64,000 bases of DNA. Source: Ravibacter arvi. GTDB lineage: Bacteria > Bacteroidota > Bacteroidia > Cytophagales > Spirosomataceae. Below are positions 17,024 to 26,224 of the stretch, piece after piece; the first letter of the stretch is position 1, and each line of letters begins with the position of its first letter. Where the stretch lies: assembly GCF_039540405.1 (NCBI RefSeq), contig NZ_BAABEY010000016.1:1-64000 (forward strand), written 5' to 3'. The position numbers and the translations under genes were made by a program. A model generated the notes under the pieces. It was not told where the DNA came from and ran no database searches. It saw only the letters and a list, made by a program, of their open reading frames with translations.

Positions 17024-19858
17024 TTGAACGACATAGAGCTTACCGGTCATGAACAGATAGTAGTTCAGGGAGCACGGGAACATAATTTGAAAAATATCGA
17101 TGTGACGATCCCCCGCAACAAGCTGGTAGTGGTGACCGGTATCAGCGGAAGCGGAAAATCGTCTCTTGCGTTTGACACGATTTACGCGGAAGGGCAGCGG
17201 CGGTACATGGAAAGCTTTTCGGCTTATGCAAGGGGTTTTATCGGCGAGATGGAACGGCCCGACGTGGATAAAATCGAGGGGCTTTCGCCGGTAATCAGCA
17301 TCGAGCAGAAGACGACTTCACGGAACCCCCGTTCAACGGTAGGGACTGTCACCGAAATCTATGACTTTCTAAGGCTCCTCTTCGCCCGCGCCGGTGAAGC
17401 GTTTTCCTACGTCACCGGCCGGAAAATGGTCAAGCAGTCGCAGGATCAGATCGTAAGTCATCTTCTGCAGCAATACAACGGCAGGAAAGTGACCCTGCTT
17501 GCACCGGTTGTGAAAGGCCGGAAGGGCCACTACCGCGAGTTGTTTGTCCAGATTGCGCGCCTTGGGTTTAACAAGGTGCGTGTTGACGGCGAAGTGCAGG
17601 ATATTGTGCCCAAAATGCAGCTTGACCGGTACAAGATTCACGACGTGGAAATTGTAATAGACCGGGTGATCCCGAAGGAAGAAGACCGCTATCGTTTAGG
17701 TAAGTCGCTTGATATTGCCTTTAAACACGGGAAGGGAGCGCTGATGCTCCTGGATGACCACCAGGAAGTTCATTATTTTTCCCAAAACCTGATGGACCCC
17801 GAGTCCGGCATTAGCTATGACGACCCGGCGCCTAACAATTTCTCTTTTAATTCACCCTATGGCTGGTGCCCGGTTTGCCAGGGACTCGGTCTTACCGAAG
17901 AAATAACCGAAGAATCCGTTATTCCCGACAAGACCCTGACCATTAGCCGGGGTGGTATCGCGCCCTTGGGCGAGTACCGTGACGCCTGGATTTTCAAGCA
18001 GCTGGAGGCCCTTCTTAAGCCGCACAAGCTGAACCTGACTACTGCGCTTTCCAAATTCCCGCAGGAAATTATTGACATGATCCTGCATGGCAGCCAGGAC
18101 CCGATACCGGTGCCGTCAAAAAAGTACCCCGGAACCGATTGGGATACCAAATTTGAAGGAATTATCAGTTTTTTGAGAAAGCAGCAGGAAACCGGGTCTG
18201 ATAAAATTCAGGACTGGCTGAAAGATTTCCTCGTGGTAACCGAATGCCCCGAATGTCACGGCGCACGGCTGAAAAAAGAATCTCTTTTCTTCAAGATTGA
18301 CGGCAAAAACATCTCGGAGCTCTCCGACATGGACGTAAGCGAGCTTTCCGCCTGGATGACTGGGCTGGAAGACCGGATGTCGGACCGGCAGCGTACGATT
18401 GCACATGAAGTACTGAAAGAAATCAGGAAAAGAACCGGCTTTTTGCTGGACATCGGGTTGGGGTACCTCACGCTCAACCGGGCGCTGAAAACGCTTTCCG
18501 GGGGTGAGGCCCAGCGGATCCGGCTCGCTACCCAGATTGGTACCCAGCTGACGGGAGTACTGTATATCATGGACGAGCCGAGTATCGGCCTGCATCAGCG
18601 GGACAATGTCAAGCTGATCGAGTCGCTGAAAAATCTGCGCGATATCGGGAATACCGTGCTTGTGGTAGAGCACGATAAGGACATGATGCTTGCATCCGAC
18701 TATATCCTCGACATAGGCCCCGGGGCAGGTCGTCATGGCGGCCAGGTCGTCGGAACGGGTACCCCGACGGAATTTATCGCCAACGGCTCGCTCACCGCCC
18801 GCTACCTCAACGGTTCGGACCAGATCAGGGTGCCGGCGACCCGGCGAAAAGGAAATGGTAAGTTCCTGGAACTGAAAGGCAGTACCGGGCATAATCTCAA
18901 AAATGTCGATATCAGTCTGCCGCTGGGGACAATTATCTGTGTTACCGGCGTGAGCGGCAGCGGAAAGTCTTCGCTCATCCATGAGACCCTGCACCCGCTG
19001 ATCAGCAAGCATTTCTACCGTTCCCGGCGTGAGGCGCTGCCCTATAAGAGCATCACGGGTTTGGAAAATATCGATAAAGTAATTGAAGTAGACCAGTCGC
19101 CGATTGGCCGCACGCCGCGCTCCAACCCGGCAACTTATACCAACTTGTTTTCCGAAATCAGGACTTTATTCTCCGAACTGCCTGAGGCTAAAATCCGCGG
19201 CTACAAACCCGGCCGGTTTTCCTTTAATGTGAAGGGCGGGCGTTGCGAAGATTGTGAAGGCGCCGGTATGAAGCGTATCGAGATGGACTTTCTTCCCGAT
19301 GTACATGTGGCCTGTGAAACCTGTAAGGGAAAGCGGTTCAACCGCGAAACGCTGGAAGTAAGGTACAAGGGCAAGTCGATTGCCGACGTGCTGGATATGA
19401 CGGTAGAGGCCTCATTGGATTTTTTTGAGAATCACCCGCGGATATTGAGAAAGGTGAAAACCCTGTTTGATGTGGGGTTGGGCTACATTACCCTGGGCCA
19501 GCATGCCACTACGCTGTCCGGAGGTGAGGCGCAGCGTGTCAAACTTGCCGAAGAGCTGTCAAAAAGAGATACCGGAAGTACACTTTACATTCTGGATGAG
19601 CCTACTACCGGGCTGCATTTCCGTGATATCAGCCAGCTTTTGCAGGTGATTGAGCAATTGGTTGAGAAAGGGAATACGGTGTTGATTATCGAGCATAACC
19701 TGGACGTAATCAAAGTCGCCGACTATATCATTGACATGGGGCCCGAAGGGGGGAGCCAGGGGGGGCGGGTGATTGCAAGCGGTACTCCCGAAGAGGTTGC
19801 CAGGAAAAAAGGCAGTTACACCGGGCATTTCCTTAAACTGGAATTACAGGAAAATTAG
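17024..19858 (+). CDS. uvrA: Excinuclease ABC subunit A
   Basis: Damage-recognition ATPase of nucleotide excision repair, working with UvrB. The 944-residue protein has two ABC ATPase modules: Walker A GISGSGKSSLA near 40 and GVSGSGKSSLI near 640, with ABC signatures LSGGEAQRIRLA and LSGGEAQRVKLA. The zinc-finger Cys pairs are CPVCQGLG, CPECHGAR and CEDCEGAG...CETCKGKR. The only reasonable start is TTG at 17024; no ATG or GTG gives a better N-terminus before the conserved GAREHNLKNI. The TTG overlaps a TAATTTTG sequence that fits the -7 consensus, so either this is coincidence or the message has almost no leader. Confidence 0.97.
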   Translation: MNDIELTGHEQIVVQGAREHNLKNIDVTIPRNKLVVVTGISGSGKSSLAFDTIYAEGQRRYMESFSAYARGFIGEMERPDVDKIEGLSPVISIEQKTTSRNPRSTVGTVTEIYDFLRLLFARAGEAFSYVTGRKMVKQSQDQIVSHLLQQYNGRKVTLLAPVVKGRKGHYRELFVQIARLGFNKVRVDGEVQDIVPKMQLDRYKIHDVEIVIDRVIPKEEDRYRLGKSLDIAFKHGKGALMLLDDHQEVHYFSQNLMDPESGISYDDPAPNNFSFNSPYGWCPVCQGLGLTEEITEESVIPDKTLTISRGGIAPLGEYRDAWIFKQLEALLKPHKLNLTTALSKFPQEIIDMILHGSQDPIPVPSKKYPGTDWDTKFEGIISFLRKQQETGSDKIQDWLKDFLVVTECPECHGARLKKESLFFKIDGKNISELSDMDVSELSAWMTGLEDRMSDRQRTIAHEVLKEIRKRTGFLLDIGLGYLTLNRALKTLSGGEAQRIRLATQIGTQLTGVLYIMDEPSIGLHQRDNVKLIESLKNLRDIGNTVLVVEHDKDMMLASDYILDIGPGAGRHGGQVVGTGTPTEFIANGSLTARYLNGSDQIRVPATRRKGNGKFLELKGSTGHNLKNVDISLPLGTIICVTGVSGSGKSSLIHETLHPLISKHFYRSRREALPYKSITGLENIDKVIEVDQSPIGRTPRSNPATYTNLFSEIRTLFSELPEAKIRGYKPGRFSFNVKGGRCEDCEGAGMKRIEMDFLPDVHVACETCKGKRFNRETLEVRYKGKSIADVLDMTVEASLDFFENHPRILRKVKTLFDVGLGYITLGQHATTLSGGEAQRVKLAEELSKRDTGSTLYILDEPTTGLHFRDISQLLQVIEQLVEKGNTVLIIEHNLDVIKVADYIIDMGPEGGSQGGRVIASGTPEEVARKKGSYTGHFLKLELQEN

Positions 19859-19902
19859 CCGGACCGGGTCACAGACCGTGATCCGGCAGTTGCAAACAGC
19901 GG

Positions 19903-20856
19903 TCACCGGTTTTTCTTTTCCCTGACGAAGGCGATGTTTCTTTTCAAGCCTTCCAGTTTGGCGCGTTTTACAGGTGATCGTCTGAAAACTTCCCGGAACA
20001 CTTCTTCCGAGATTTCTTCCCAATCGGACTTGCTGAACTGGCTGAGCTGGGGGTTCAGGTGAAAGAGCGGCTCGCTGTGCGGCCGGGAGAACCTGTTCCA
20101 CGGACAAACATCCTGGCAGATGTCGCAGCCGAACACCCAGTTAGCAAACTGACCGCTGACTTCATCAGGTATGGCGTCTTTCAGCTCGATGGTGAAATAG
20201 CTGATACATTTGCTCCCGTTCACCACATAGGGCGCCTCAATGGCATCGGTAGGGCAAGCGTCGATGCAGCGGGTGCAGGTGCCGCAAAAATCCCCGATGG
20301 CCTGGTCGGGCCACAGCGCCAGGTCAACGATCAGTTCCCCGATAAAGAAAAAACTGCCGCTTTGCTTCGTAATCAGGTTGGTATGCTTACCTATCCAGCC
20401 GAGTCCCCCGCGTTCCGCCCAGGCCTTATCCATAACCGGCGCGGAGTCGACAAATGCGCGCCCCTCAACGGTGCCGAAATTTTCCCGCAGGAGCTCTACC
20501 AGTTGTTTCAGCTTGTCTTTCAGGACAAAATGATAATCTTCGCCGTAGGCATATTTCGAAATTTTGTAGTCGGCGGGTTCCGAAGGAAGGGGTTTTTCAG
20601 GGAAATAATTCAGCAAAACGGAAATGACCGACCTTGAGCCTTCGACGAGCCTGGTAGGGTCAAGTCTTTTGTCGAAATGGTTCTCCATCCAGGACATGGC
20701 GCCATGCTTCTTCTCACGCAGCCATTTTTCGAGGCGGGGAGCCTCTTTTTCAAGGAAGCCTGCCCGCGAGATCCCGCAGGCGTCGAAACCGACGGATTGC
20801 GCCAGTTCCTTTACCCGGATGCTGCGTTGCTGTTGCGTGAGATCGTCGACCGTCAT
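19903..20856 (-). CDS. queG: tRNA epoxyqueuosine(34) reductase
   Basis: Reduces epoxyqueuosine to queuosine at tRNA position 34, the last step of Q synthesis, using cobalamin and two [4Fe-4S] clusters. The 317-residue protein has FVDSAPVMDKAWAERGGLGWIG with the proposed catalytic Asp137, the ferredoxin-like CGTCTRCIDACP (Cys191, 194, 197, 201) and CDICQDVCPW (Cys244, 247, 251), all typical of QueG. It starts at ATG 20856. It is convergent with uvrA (44-bp gap) and divergent from grpE. Other queuosine genes are not in the window. Confidence 0.96.
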   Translation of the reverse strand: MTVDDLTQQQRSIRVKELAQSVGFDACGISRAGFLEKEAPRLEKWLREKKHGAMSWMENHFDKRLDPTRLVEGSRSVISVLLNYFPEKPLPSEPADYKISKYAYGEDYHFVLKDKLKQLVELLRENFGTVEGRAFVDSAPVMDKAWAERGGLGWIGKHTNLITKQSGSFFFIGELIVDLALWPDQAIGDFCGTCTRCIDACPTDAIEAPYVVNGSKCISYFTIELKDAIPDEVSGQFANWVFGCDICQDVCPWNRFSRPHSEPLFHLNPQLSQFSKSDWEEISEEVFREVFRRSPVKRAKLEGLKRNIAFVREKKNR

Positions 20857-20860
20857 GACT

Positions 20861-20868
20861 CAAAGTTA
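20861..20868 (-). promoter_or_regulatory. Candidate -7 element TAACTTTG of queG
   Basis: On the minus strand 20868-20861 reads TAACTTTG, an exact -7 consensus, ending only four bases before the queG ATG. If active, transcription would begin at or within the start codon, giving a leaderless message. Confidence 0.4.
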
Positions 20869-20958
20869 CAATTTTGTGTCAAGTTGTCAGTTAAAAAGCG
20901 CTGGCAAAGATTTTTAACAGTAGATACGAATTGAAAAAATAGTTTTAGTGAGACAATT

Positions 20959-21531
20959 ATGGCTGAAAATAAGGTAAACGAGGAGGAGCTGAATCCTGGT
21001 GCCGGAGGCTCCGAAGAAGTATCTGACAACACGTCCGGCGAACAGAGCGAGGGGACGACAGAGCAAAACGCCGAAGCAGATCCGCTTGAAGAAGCCAGAC
21101 AGGAGATCGGCGAGGTTAAAGACAAGTACCTGCGTTTGTATGCTGAGTTTGAAAATTTCCGGAAGCGTACCTCAAGGGAACGCCTCGAATTGATTTCTAC
21201 CGCAAATGCCGGTTTGCTGAAATCATTGCTTCCGGTTGTGGATGATTTTGAAAGAGCGCGGGCGGCGTTTGAAGGACAGGGAGAAGGTTTGGATGCCGTG
21301 AAAGAGGGGATCGAATTGATCTATTCCAAGCTTCTCCGTACGCTTGAAAGCGAGGGTCTCAAGCCGATGGAAGCCAAAGGGGAGCCGTTTGACGCCGATC
21401 TGCATGAGTCAGTTGCGCAATTCCCGGCTCCTTCCGAAGATCAGAAAGGGAGGGTTATCGAGGTCCTTGAAAAAGGATATTTCCTTAATGACAAGGTGAT
21501 TCGCTACGCCAAAGTAGTGGTAGGGGTATAG
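20959..21531 (+). CDS. grpE: Nucleotide exchange factor GrpE
   Basis: Exchanges ADP for ATP on DnaK in the Hsp70 cycle. The 190-residue protein begins with an acidic, disordered segment (EEELNPG to DPLEEA, about 8-45), then the long coiled-coil helix (EEARQEIGEVKDKYLRLYAEFENFRKR) and the C-terminal beta domain ending in the GrpE signature around VIEVLEKGYFLNDKVIRYAKVVV. It starts at ATG 20959. dnaJ follows 21 bp downstream, forming grpE-dnaJ; dnaK is elsewhere. No CIRCE element was found upstream. Confidence 0.98.
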   Translation: MAENKVNEEELNPGAGGSEEVSDNTSGEQSEGTTEQNAEADPLEEARQEIGEVKDKYLRLYAEFENFRKRTSRERLELISTANAGLLKSLLPVVDDFERARAAFEGQGEGLDAVKEGIELIYSKLLRTLESEGLKPMEAKGEPFDADLHESVAQFPAPSEDQKGRVIEVLEKGYFLNDKVIRYAKVVVGV

Positions 21532-21552
21532 CGTGTCTGAACGTCTTTAAAT

Positions 21553-22701
21553 ATGTCGAAGAAAAGAGATTACTACGAAGTACTCGGAGTGAGCAAGTCC
21601 GCCACCGCCGACGAGATTAAAAAAGCCTATCGGGGGCTGGCCTTCAAGTTTCATCCTGATAAAAACCCGGGAGACGCAGAAGCCGAAGAGAAATTCAAGG
21701 AAGCTGCCGAAGCGTACAGTGTGCTGAGTGATGAAGGAAAGCGCCAGCGTTATGACCAGTTCGGTCATGCAGGGATGAACGGCGGAGCCGGAGCCGGCGG
21801 TTTTGGCGGTGGCTTCACGATGGAGGATATTTTCTCCCAGTTTGGCGATATTTTTGGCGGCGGAGGAAGTCCGTTCGGTGATATTTTTGGCGGCGGAGGC
21901 CAGCGGAGGAGGAAAGGAACTGACTTGAGGATCAAATTGAAACTGAATCTTAAGGAAGTGGCAAATGGCGTCGAGAAAAAGATAAAGGTAAAACGCTATG
22001 TAAGCTGTAATACCTGCTCCGGAAACGGGGCTAAGGGTGGAACCAGCCTCTCCAATTGTACCACCTGTAATGGCTCAGGCCAGGTGCGTAAGGTGGTCAA
22101 TACCATTATGGGGCAGATGGTGTCTACCAGCACCTGCCCGACCTGCGCCGGTGAGGGGAAGATTGTGAAGGAAAGGTGCGAATCCTGTGCCGGTGAAGGA
22201 CGCCTGATGCAGGACGACATGATTACGCTGAATATCCCGGGCGGAGTAGGCGAGGGGATGCAGTTGTCAATGTCAGGCAAAGGAAATGCTCCTGTGCGTG
22301 GCGGAATTCCCGGAGATCTGCTCATCGTGATTGACGAAGAGGAAGACGAAATGCTGAAACGCGACGGGAACAACGTAGTCTTTGACTTGCACCTCAACTT
22401 CGCGGATGCATCGCTCGGTACCACCCTGGAAATCCCCACTATTGACGGCAAAGCCAGAATCAACATAGAGGCAGGCACGCAATCGGGTAAAATTCTCCGC
22501 CTTAAAGGCAAAGGAATCAAAGACCTGAATGGTTATGCAAAAGGTGACCAGCTGGTTCACGTAAGTATCTGGACTCCGCAAACCATGTCGGCGGAAGAGA
22601 AGGCTATGCTTGAGAAATTACGTGATTCGGCCAATTTTGCCCCGAAACCGGGCAAGAATGAGAAGAATTTCTTTGAAAAAATGAAAGATTTCTTTCACTG
22701 A
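21553..22701 (+). CDS. dnaJ: Chaperone protein DnaJ
   Basis: Hsp40 co-chaperone that delivers clients to DnaK and stimulates its ATPase. The 382-residue type I protein has a J domain (1-70, HPD in FKFHPDKNPG), a Gly/Phe-rich linker (about 74-115, with a GDIFGGGG repeat), four CxxCxGxG zinc motifs (CNTCSGNG, CTTCNGSG, CPTCAGEG, CESCAGEG) and the C-terminal client-binding domains. It is co-directional with grpE and ends at a strong terminator. Confidence 0.98.
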   Translation: MSKKRDYYEVLGVSKSATADEIKKAYRGLAFKFHPDKNPGDAEAEEKFKEAAEAYSVLSDEGKRQRYDQFGHAGMNGGAGAGGFGGGFTMEDIFSQFGDIFGGGGSPFGDIFGGGGQRRRKGTDLRIKLKLNLKEVANGVEKKIKVKRYVSCNTCSGNGAKGGTSLSNCTTCNGSGQVRKVVNTIMGQMVSTSTCPTCAGEGKIVKERCESCAGEGRLMQDDMITLNIPGGVGEGMQLSMSGKGNAPVRGGIPGDLLIVIDEEEDEMLKRDGNNVVFDLHLNFADASLGTTLEIPTIDGKARINIEAGTQSGKILRLKGKGIKDLNGYAKGDQLVHVSIWTPQTMSAEEKAMLEKLRDSANFAPKPGKNEKNFFEKMKDFFH

Positions 22702-22724
22702 GAAAGAGTTCTCCGACAGGGTTT

Positions 22725-22762
22725 AAAAAAGCCCCGGTCGCACAGGCGACCGGGGCTTTTTT
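22725..22762. terminator. Bidirectional terminator between dnaJ and the RND operon
   Basis: A perfect 11-bp GC-rich stem, GCCCCGGTCGC (22731-22741) with GCGACCGGGGC (22746-22756) and loop ACAG, flanked by A6 and T6. It serves the convergent dnaJ and efflux-permease transcripts. Confidence 0.95.
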
Positions 22763-22777
22763 GGTGTACCGGATCAA

Positions 22778-25700
22778 TTAAGCCATCTCAGGCTTCTTCC
22801 TGAACCATTTGTCACGGATTTTCTCGTTGAGGTAGTACATACAAGGTACCAGAACAAGCGTGAGGATGGTAGAAAAAGTTAACCCGAAAATGATGGTCCA
22901 GGCGAGGATATTCCAGAAAACGGCGCTCGGACCGCCTATGATCAGGTGCGGTGAAAGATCGCGGAACAGCCCCACGAAGTCAATCGTGATCCCGAATGCC
23001 AGCGGGATTAGCCCGAGCACTGCCGCCGAAGCGGTCAGCAATACCGGCGTAAGCCGGATAGATCCGCCTTCGATTACGGCTTCCCGCATGGGCACACCCC
23101 GGTCCCGAAGCTCGTCAATGAATTCAATCAGTAGAATCCCGTTCTTTACCACAATCCCGGCAAGCGCGATTATCCCCACCCCCGACATAATAATCGAGAA
23201 GGTTTTGTCGAAAATCACAAAACCCAGGAAGACACCGATCAGCGAAAGCAAAATTGTGAAGAAAATAATGAAAGGTTTCACTACCGAGTTGAATTGAGTA
23301 GCCAGGATCAGGTAAATCAGGAGAATTGCGCCCAGAAATGCCGTTCCGAGAAATGCCATCGATTCGGCCTGCTCCTCTTGTTCACCGCCCATAGAAATCA
23401 CGTAGCCGTTCGGGATTTCCATGTTGGAAATCAATTGATTGATCTGGCCCACGATAATGTTGGCATTATAACCCGGCACCACATCGGAACCCAGTGTGAT
23501 GATTCTTCGCTGGTCTTTCCGGTTGATCTGGCTGAATGTTGTGGAATAACGAATGTTGGCCACCGATGTGATCGGAATTTGCCGCAATGCGCCGCCCATA
23601 TTCATATCACGGTATACCACATTCAGGCTCATCAGCTTCTCAATGTGATCCCTGTCGGCCTTTTCCAGGCGAAGCATAATGGGATATTCGTCTTTATCGT
23701 CCCGGAATTTAGAGATCTCAAGACCGAAAAGGCTGGTCCGGATGGCCATCGCCACCTGCTGCGAGCTTATGCCTTCGCGTTGTGCCTTTTCCCGGTCAAT
23801 ATCAATAATCACTTCGGGCTTGTTCGTAACCAGGTCGGAACGCAGCTGGTCGATACCTTCAATGCCTGATTCGCTGATCCGCGCCATAACATCCTTTTCC
23901 AGCTTTTGCAGGACTACGAAGTCGTCCCCAGTAATTTCGATGGAAATGGGCTTCCCGGTCGGCGGACCGGTCGATTCCCTTTCGACGGATATTTCGGTTC
24001 CCGGAATATTGGAAAGCGATTCACGGATTTTGTTCAGGATCACCTGGGTCGATTTTCCGCCGCGTTCCGTGCCGTACACAAAAGCTACGGTCACTTTGGA
24101 TTTGTGCGGAGTGGCAGACCGGTCCGGGTTGTAAGGGTCACCGGCGTTTTTACCGACGTTGGCTATTACCGAGTTGACGATGCTCATGGCATCCTCTTTT
24201 TCCAGTACGTCAAATACCCGCGTTTCAATAATTTTGGTGAGCGAGTCTGTCACGCGCGCGTCGGTACCGACAGGCATCTTGTTATAGATATAGACGTAGT
24301 CGGGGTCTCCGCTGGGGAAGAAGACAACCTCAGGCTTGGCGATAGATACGATGATGAAGGTGACTATGAATAATCCCAACATTCCCACAATCGCAAATAC
24401 GGGTCTCCATCCTACCAGGAGCCAGGTGATCAGCTTTCCGTAACCATTTTTCAAAGCCGGAAGCAATTTCTCCTGGAAGGGGAGCAATACTTTCGGCGTC
24501 AGCAGGTAATGGTTGAACAGGAACAGGACGATCAGGAAAACCATGAAGTTACCTATCCCGCGGTCGATCAGGTAGCCGAGGAGCGCCGCGACACCCATGA
24601 TGACAATAGCCCTTCTGATGCTCTTGAAACTGTAGTCATAGTTTGCTTTTTCTTCCGCATGCCTGCCCATGAAGGAAACTGCGAAAACAGGGTTCATCAC
24701 GTAGGCCACAAAAAGTGATGCGCCCAGGGTAATAATCAGGGTAAGCGGCATGAATTTCATGAATTCACCCACGATTCCCACCCAGAATAAAAGCGGCACA
24801 AACGGCGCGATGGTCGTTAGCGTACCTGATAAAACGGGTACAAAAACCTCCCCGGCAGCAGCTTTTACAGCCTGTTGAATGGTCCATTCCTTGTGATCGT
24901 TGAAGAGCCGGTGCGTGTTTTCTATTACCACGATGGCATCGTCTACCACAAGGCCGATCCCCAGCAGAAAGGCGAAAAGTACGATGGTATTAAGGGTAAA
25001 GCTCGTTCCGAAAACAGGACCTACGATTGGCATCAATACAAATGCGACCAATGCGGAAAGCGGAACGGCCATAGCAACGAAGATAGCATCGCGTACCCCC
25101 ATGAAGAACATCAGTACAAACACCACGAAGATAAAGCCGAGGATTACGGTATTGATCAGATCGTGGATGTCGGCGCGTGTCTGCACCGACTGGTCGGCAG
25201 TAATCTTAATATCAAGCCCTGCCGGAAACCGGTTTTCCTTGTATTCTTCGATAATCTCCTGGATTTTATCGGAGGCATCTACCAGGTTTTCGCCCGACCT
25301 TTTGATCACGTTCAGTGTAACGACCGACTTGCCGTCGAGCCTGGCAAAATCCTGCTGCTCTTCAAAGCTGTCGATTACTTCGGCTACGTCGCCCAGCCTG
25401 ACTACTGCGCCGGTGGCGGTGCGGATGCGCATATTGGCCATATCTACCACGTTGGTATACTCGCCTTTCACGCGTACCGTACGACGTACGCCATGCACGT
25501 TCAGCTCGCCACCGGAGATGTTGATGTTTTCACCTTGCAGCGCCGACTGAATGTCATAGAACGACAAGCCGGCAGCCTGCATCCGGGGCAGGTTGACGTT
25601 GATCTGGATTTCACGGTTCAGCGCGCCGAGAATGTCAACCCGGGTAATTTCGGGAAGTGCTTCGATCCCGTCCTGCAGGTCTTCGGCAAATTCTTTGAGT

Positions 25701-26179
25701 TGCTTCAGAGAGAAATTACCCGCCATGTTGACGTTCATGATCGGGAATTCCGAGAAGTTTACATCCTGAGCGGTGGGGCCTGTATCCAGGTTCTGCGGCA
25801 AGTCACTTTTCGCTTTGTCAATGGCGTCGCGAACACGCTGCAAGGCGTCTTCGACTTCTACGTTCGGCGTAAACTCGACAAGAATCACAGAAACGTCCTG
25901 CAGGGCGTTGGACTTTATTCTTTTAACGCCATTCAGCGATTTAAGCTGCTTTTCAATCGGTTTGTTAATGGTATTCTCTATATCTGCAGGAGCAGTACCA
26001 AAGTATACCGTATTGATGTAGATCTGGGGAATTTTGATGTCCGGAAACTGTTCCTTCGGCAGGTTGCTGTAAACCATAAAACCTGCCAGGGTGATGATGA
26101 ACGTAAAAATATAGATGGTCGTCCTGTTTTCTACGCACCAATTGGTGAACCCCAAGGTTTTATATTCGTTGAATTTCAT
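22778..26179 (-). CDS. Efflux RND transporter permease (HAE1/AcrB-like)
   Basis: Inner-membrane proton-driven pump of a tripartite efflux system. The 1133-residue protein has the family plan: one N-terminal membrane helix (about 20-38), a large periplasmic loop, six helices with the proton-relay Asp413-Asp414 (GLVVDDAIVVIEN) in TM4, a second periplasmic loop and six C-terminal helices. Two extra hydrophobic segments near 520-550 are seen. Length is slightly above AcrB (1049). It is the third gene of a TolC-adaptor-permease operon, 45 bp after the adaptor. No cognate regulator is adjacent. Drug rather than metal efflux is inferred from the absence of a CusA/CzcA-type metal signature I can recognise; the substrate is unknown. 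Confidence 0.96.
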   Translation of the reverse strand: MKFNEYKTLGFTNWCVENRTTIYIFTFIITLAGFMVYSNLPKEQFPDIKIPQIYINTVYFGTAPADIENTINKPIEKQLKSLNGVKRIKSNALQDVSVILVEFTPNVEVEDALQRVRDAIDKAKSDLPQNLDTGPTAQDVNFSEFPIMNVNMAGNFSLKQLKEFAEDLQDGIEALPEITRVDILGALNREIQINVNLPRMQAAGLSFYDIQSALQGENINISGGELNVHGVRRTVRVKGEYTNVVDMANMRIRTATGAVVRLGDVAEVIDSFEEQQDFARLDGKSVVTLNVIKRSGENLVDASDKIQEIIEEYKENRFPAGLDIKITADQSVQTRADIHDLINTVILGFIFVVFVLMFFMGVRDAIFVAMAVPLSALVAFVLMPIVGPVFGTSFTLNTIVLFAFLLGIGLVVDDAIVVIENTHRLFNDHKEWTIQQAVKAAAGEVFVPVLSGTLTTIAPFVPLLFWVGIVGEFMKFMPLTLIITLGASLFVAYVMNPVFAVSFMGRHAEEKANYDYSFKSIRRAIVIMGVAALLGYLIDRGIGNFMVFLIVLFLFNHYLLTPKVLLPFQEKLLPALKNGYGKLITWLLVGWRPVFAIVGMLGLFIVTFIIVSIAKPEVVFFPSGDPDYVYIYNKMPVGTDARVTDSLTKIIETRVFDVLEKEDAMSIVNSVIANVGKNAGDPYNPDRSATPHKSKVTVAFVYGTERGGKSTQVILNKIRESLSNIPGTEISVERESTGPPTGKPISIEITGDDFVVLQKLEKDVMARISESGIEGIDQLRSDLVTNKPEVIIDIDREKAQREGISSQQVAMAIRTSLFGLEISKFRDDKDEYPIMLRLEKADRDHIEKLMSLNVVYRDMNMGGALRQIPITSVANIRYSTTFSQINRKDQRRIITLGSDVVPGYNANIIVGQINQLISNMEIPNGYVISMGGEQEEQAESMAFLGTAFLGAILLIYLILATQFNSVVKPFIIFFTILLSLIGVFLGFVIFDKTFSIIMSGVGIIALAGIVVKNGILLIEFIDELRDRGVPMREAVIEGGSIRLTPVLLTASAAVLGLIPLAFGITIDFVGLFRDLSPHLIIGGPSAVFWNILAWTIIFGLTFSTILTLVLVPCMYYLNEKIRDKWFRKKPEMA

Positions 26180-26224
26180 AGAATTTTCAAGATTTTGATG
26201 GGTTTTTCAGGTTAGGGCAGGGGT

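Noticed and set aside
24875..26215. 446-codon plus-strand frame
   Set aside because: It lies entirely antisense to the RND permease gene, which has all family motifs; the translated product is Cys/His/Arg-rich with no domain sense.
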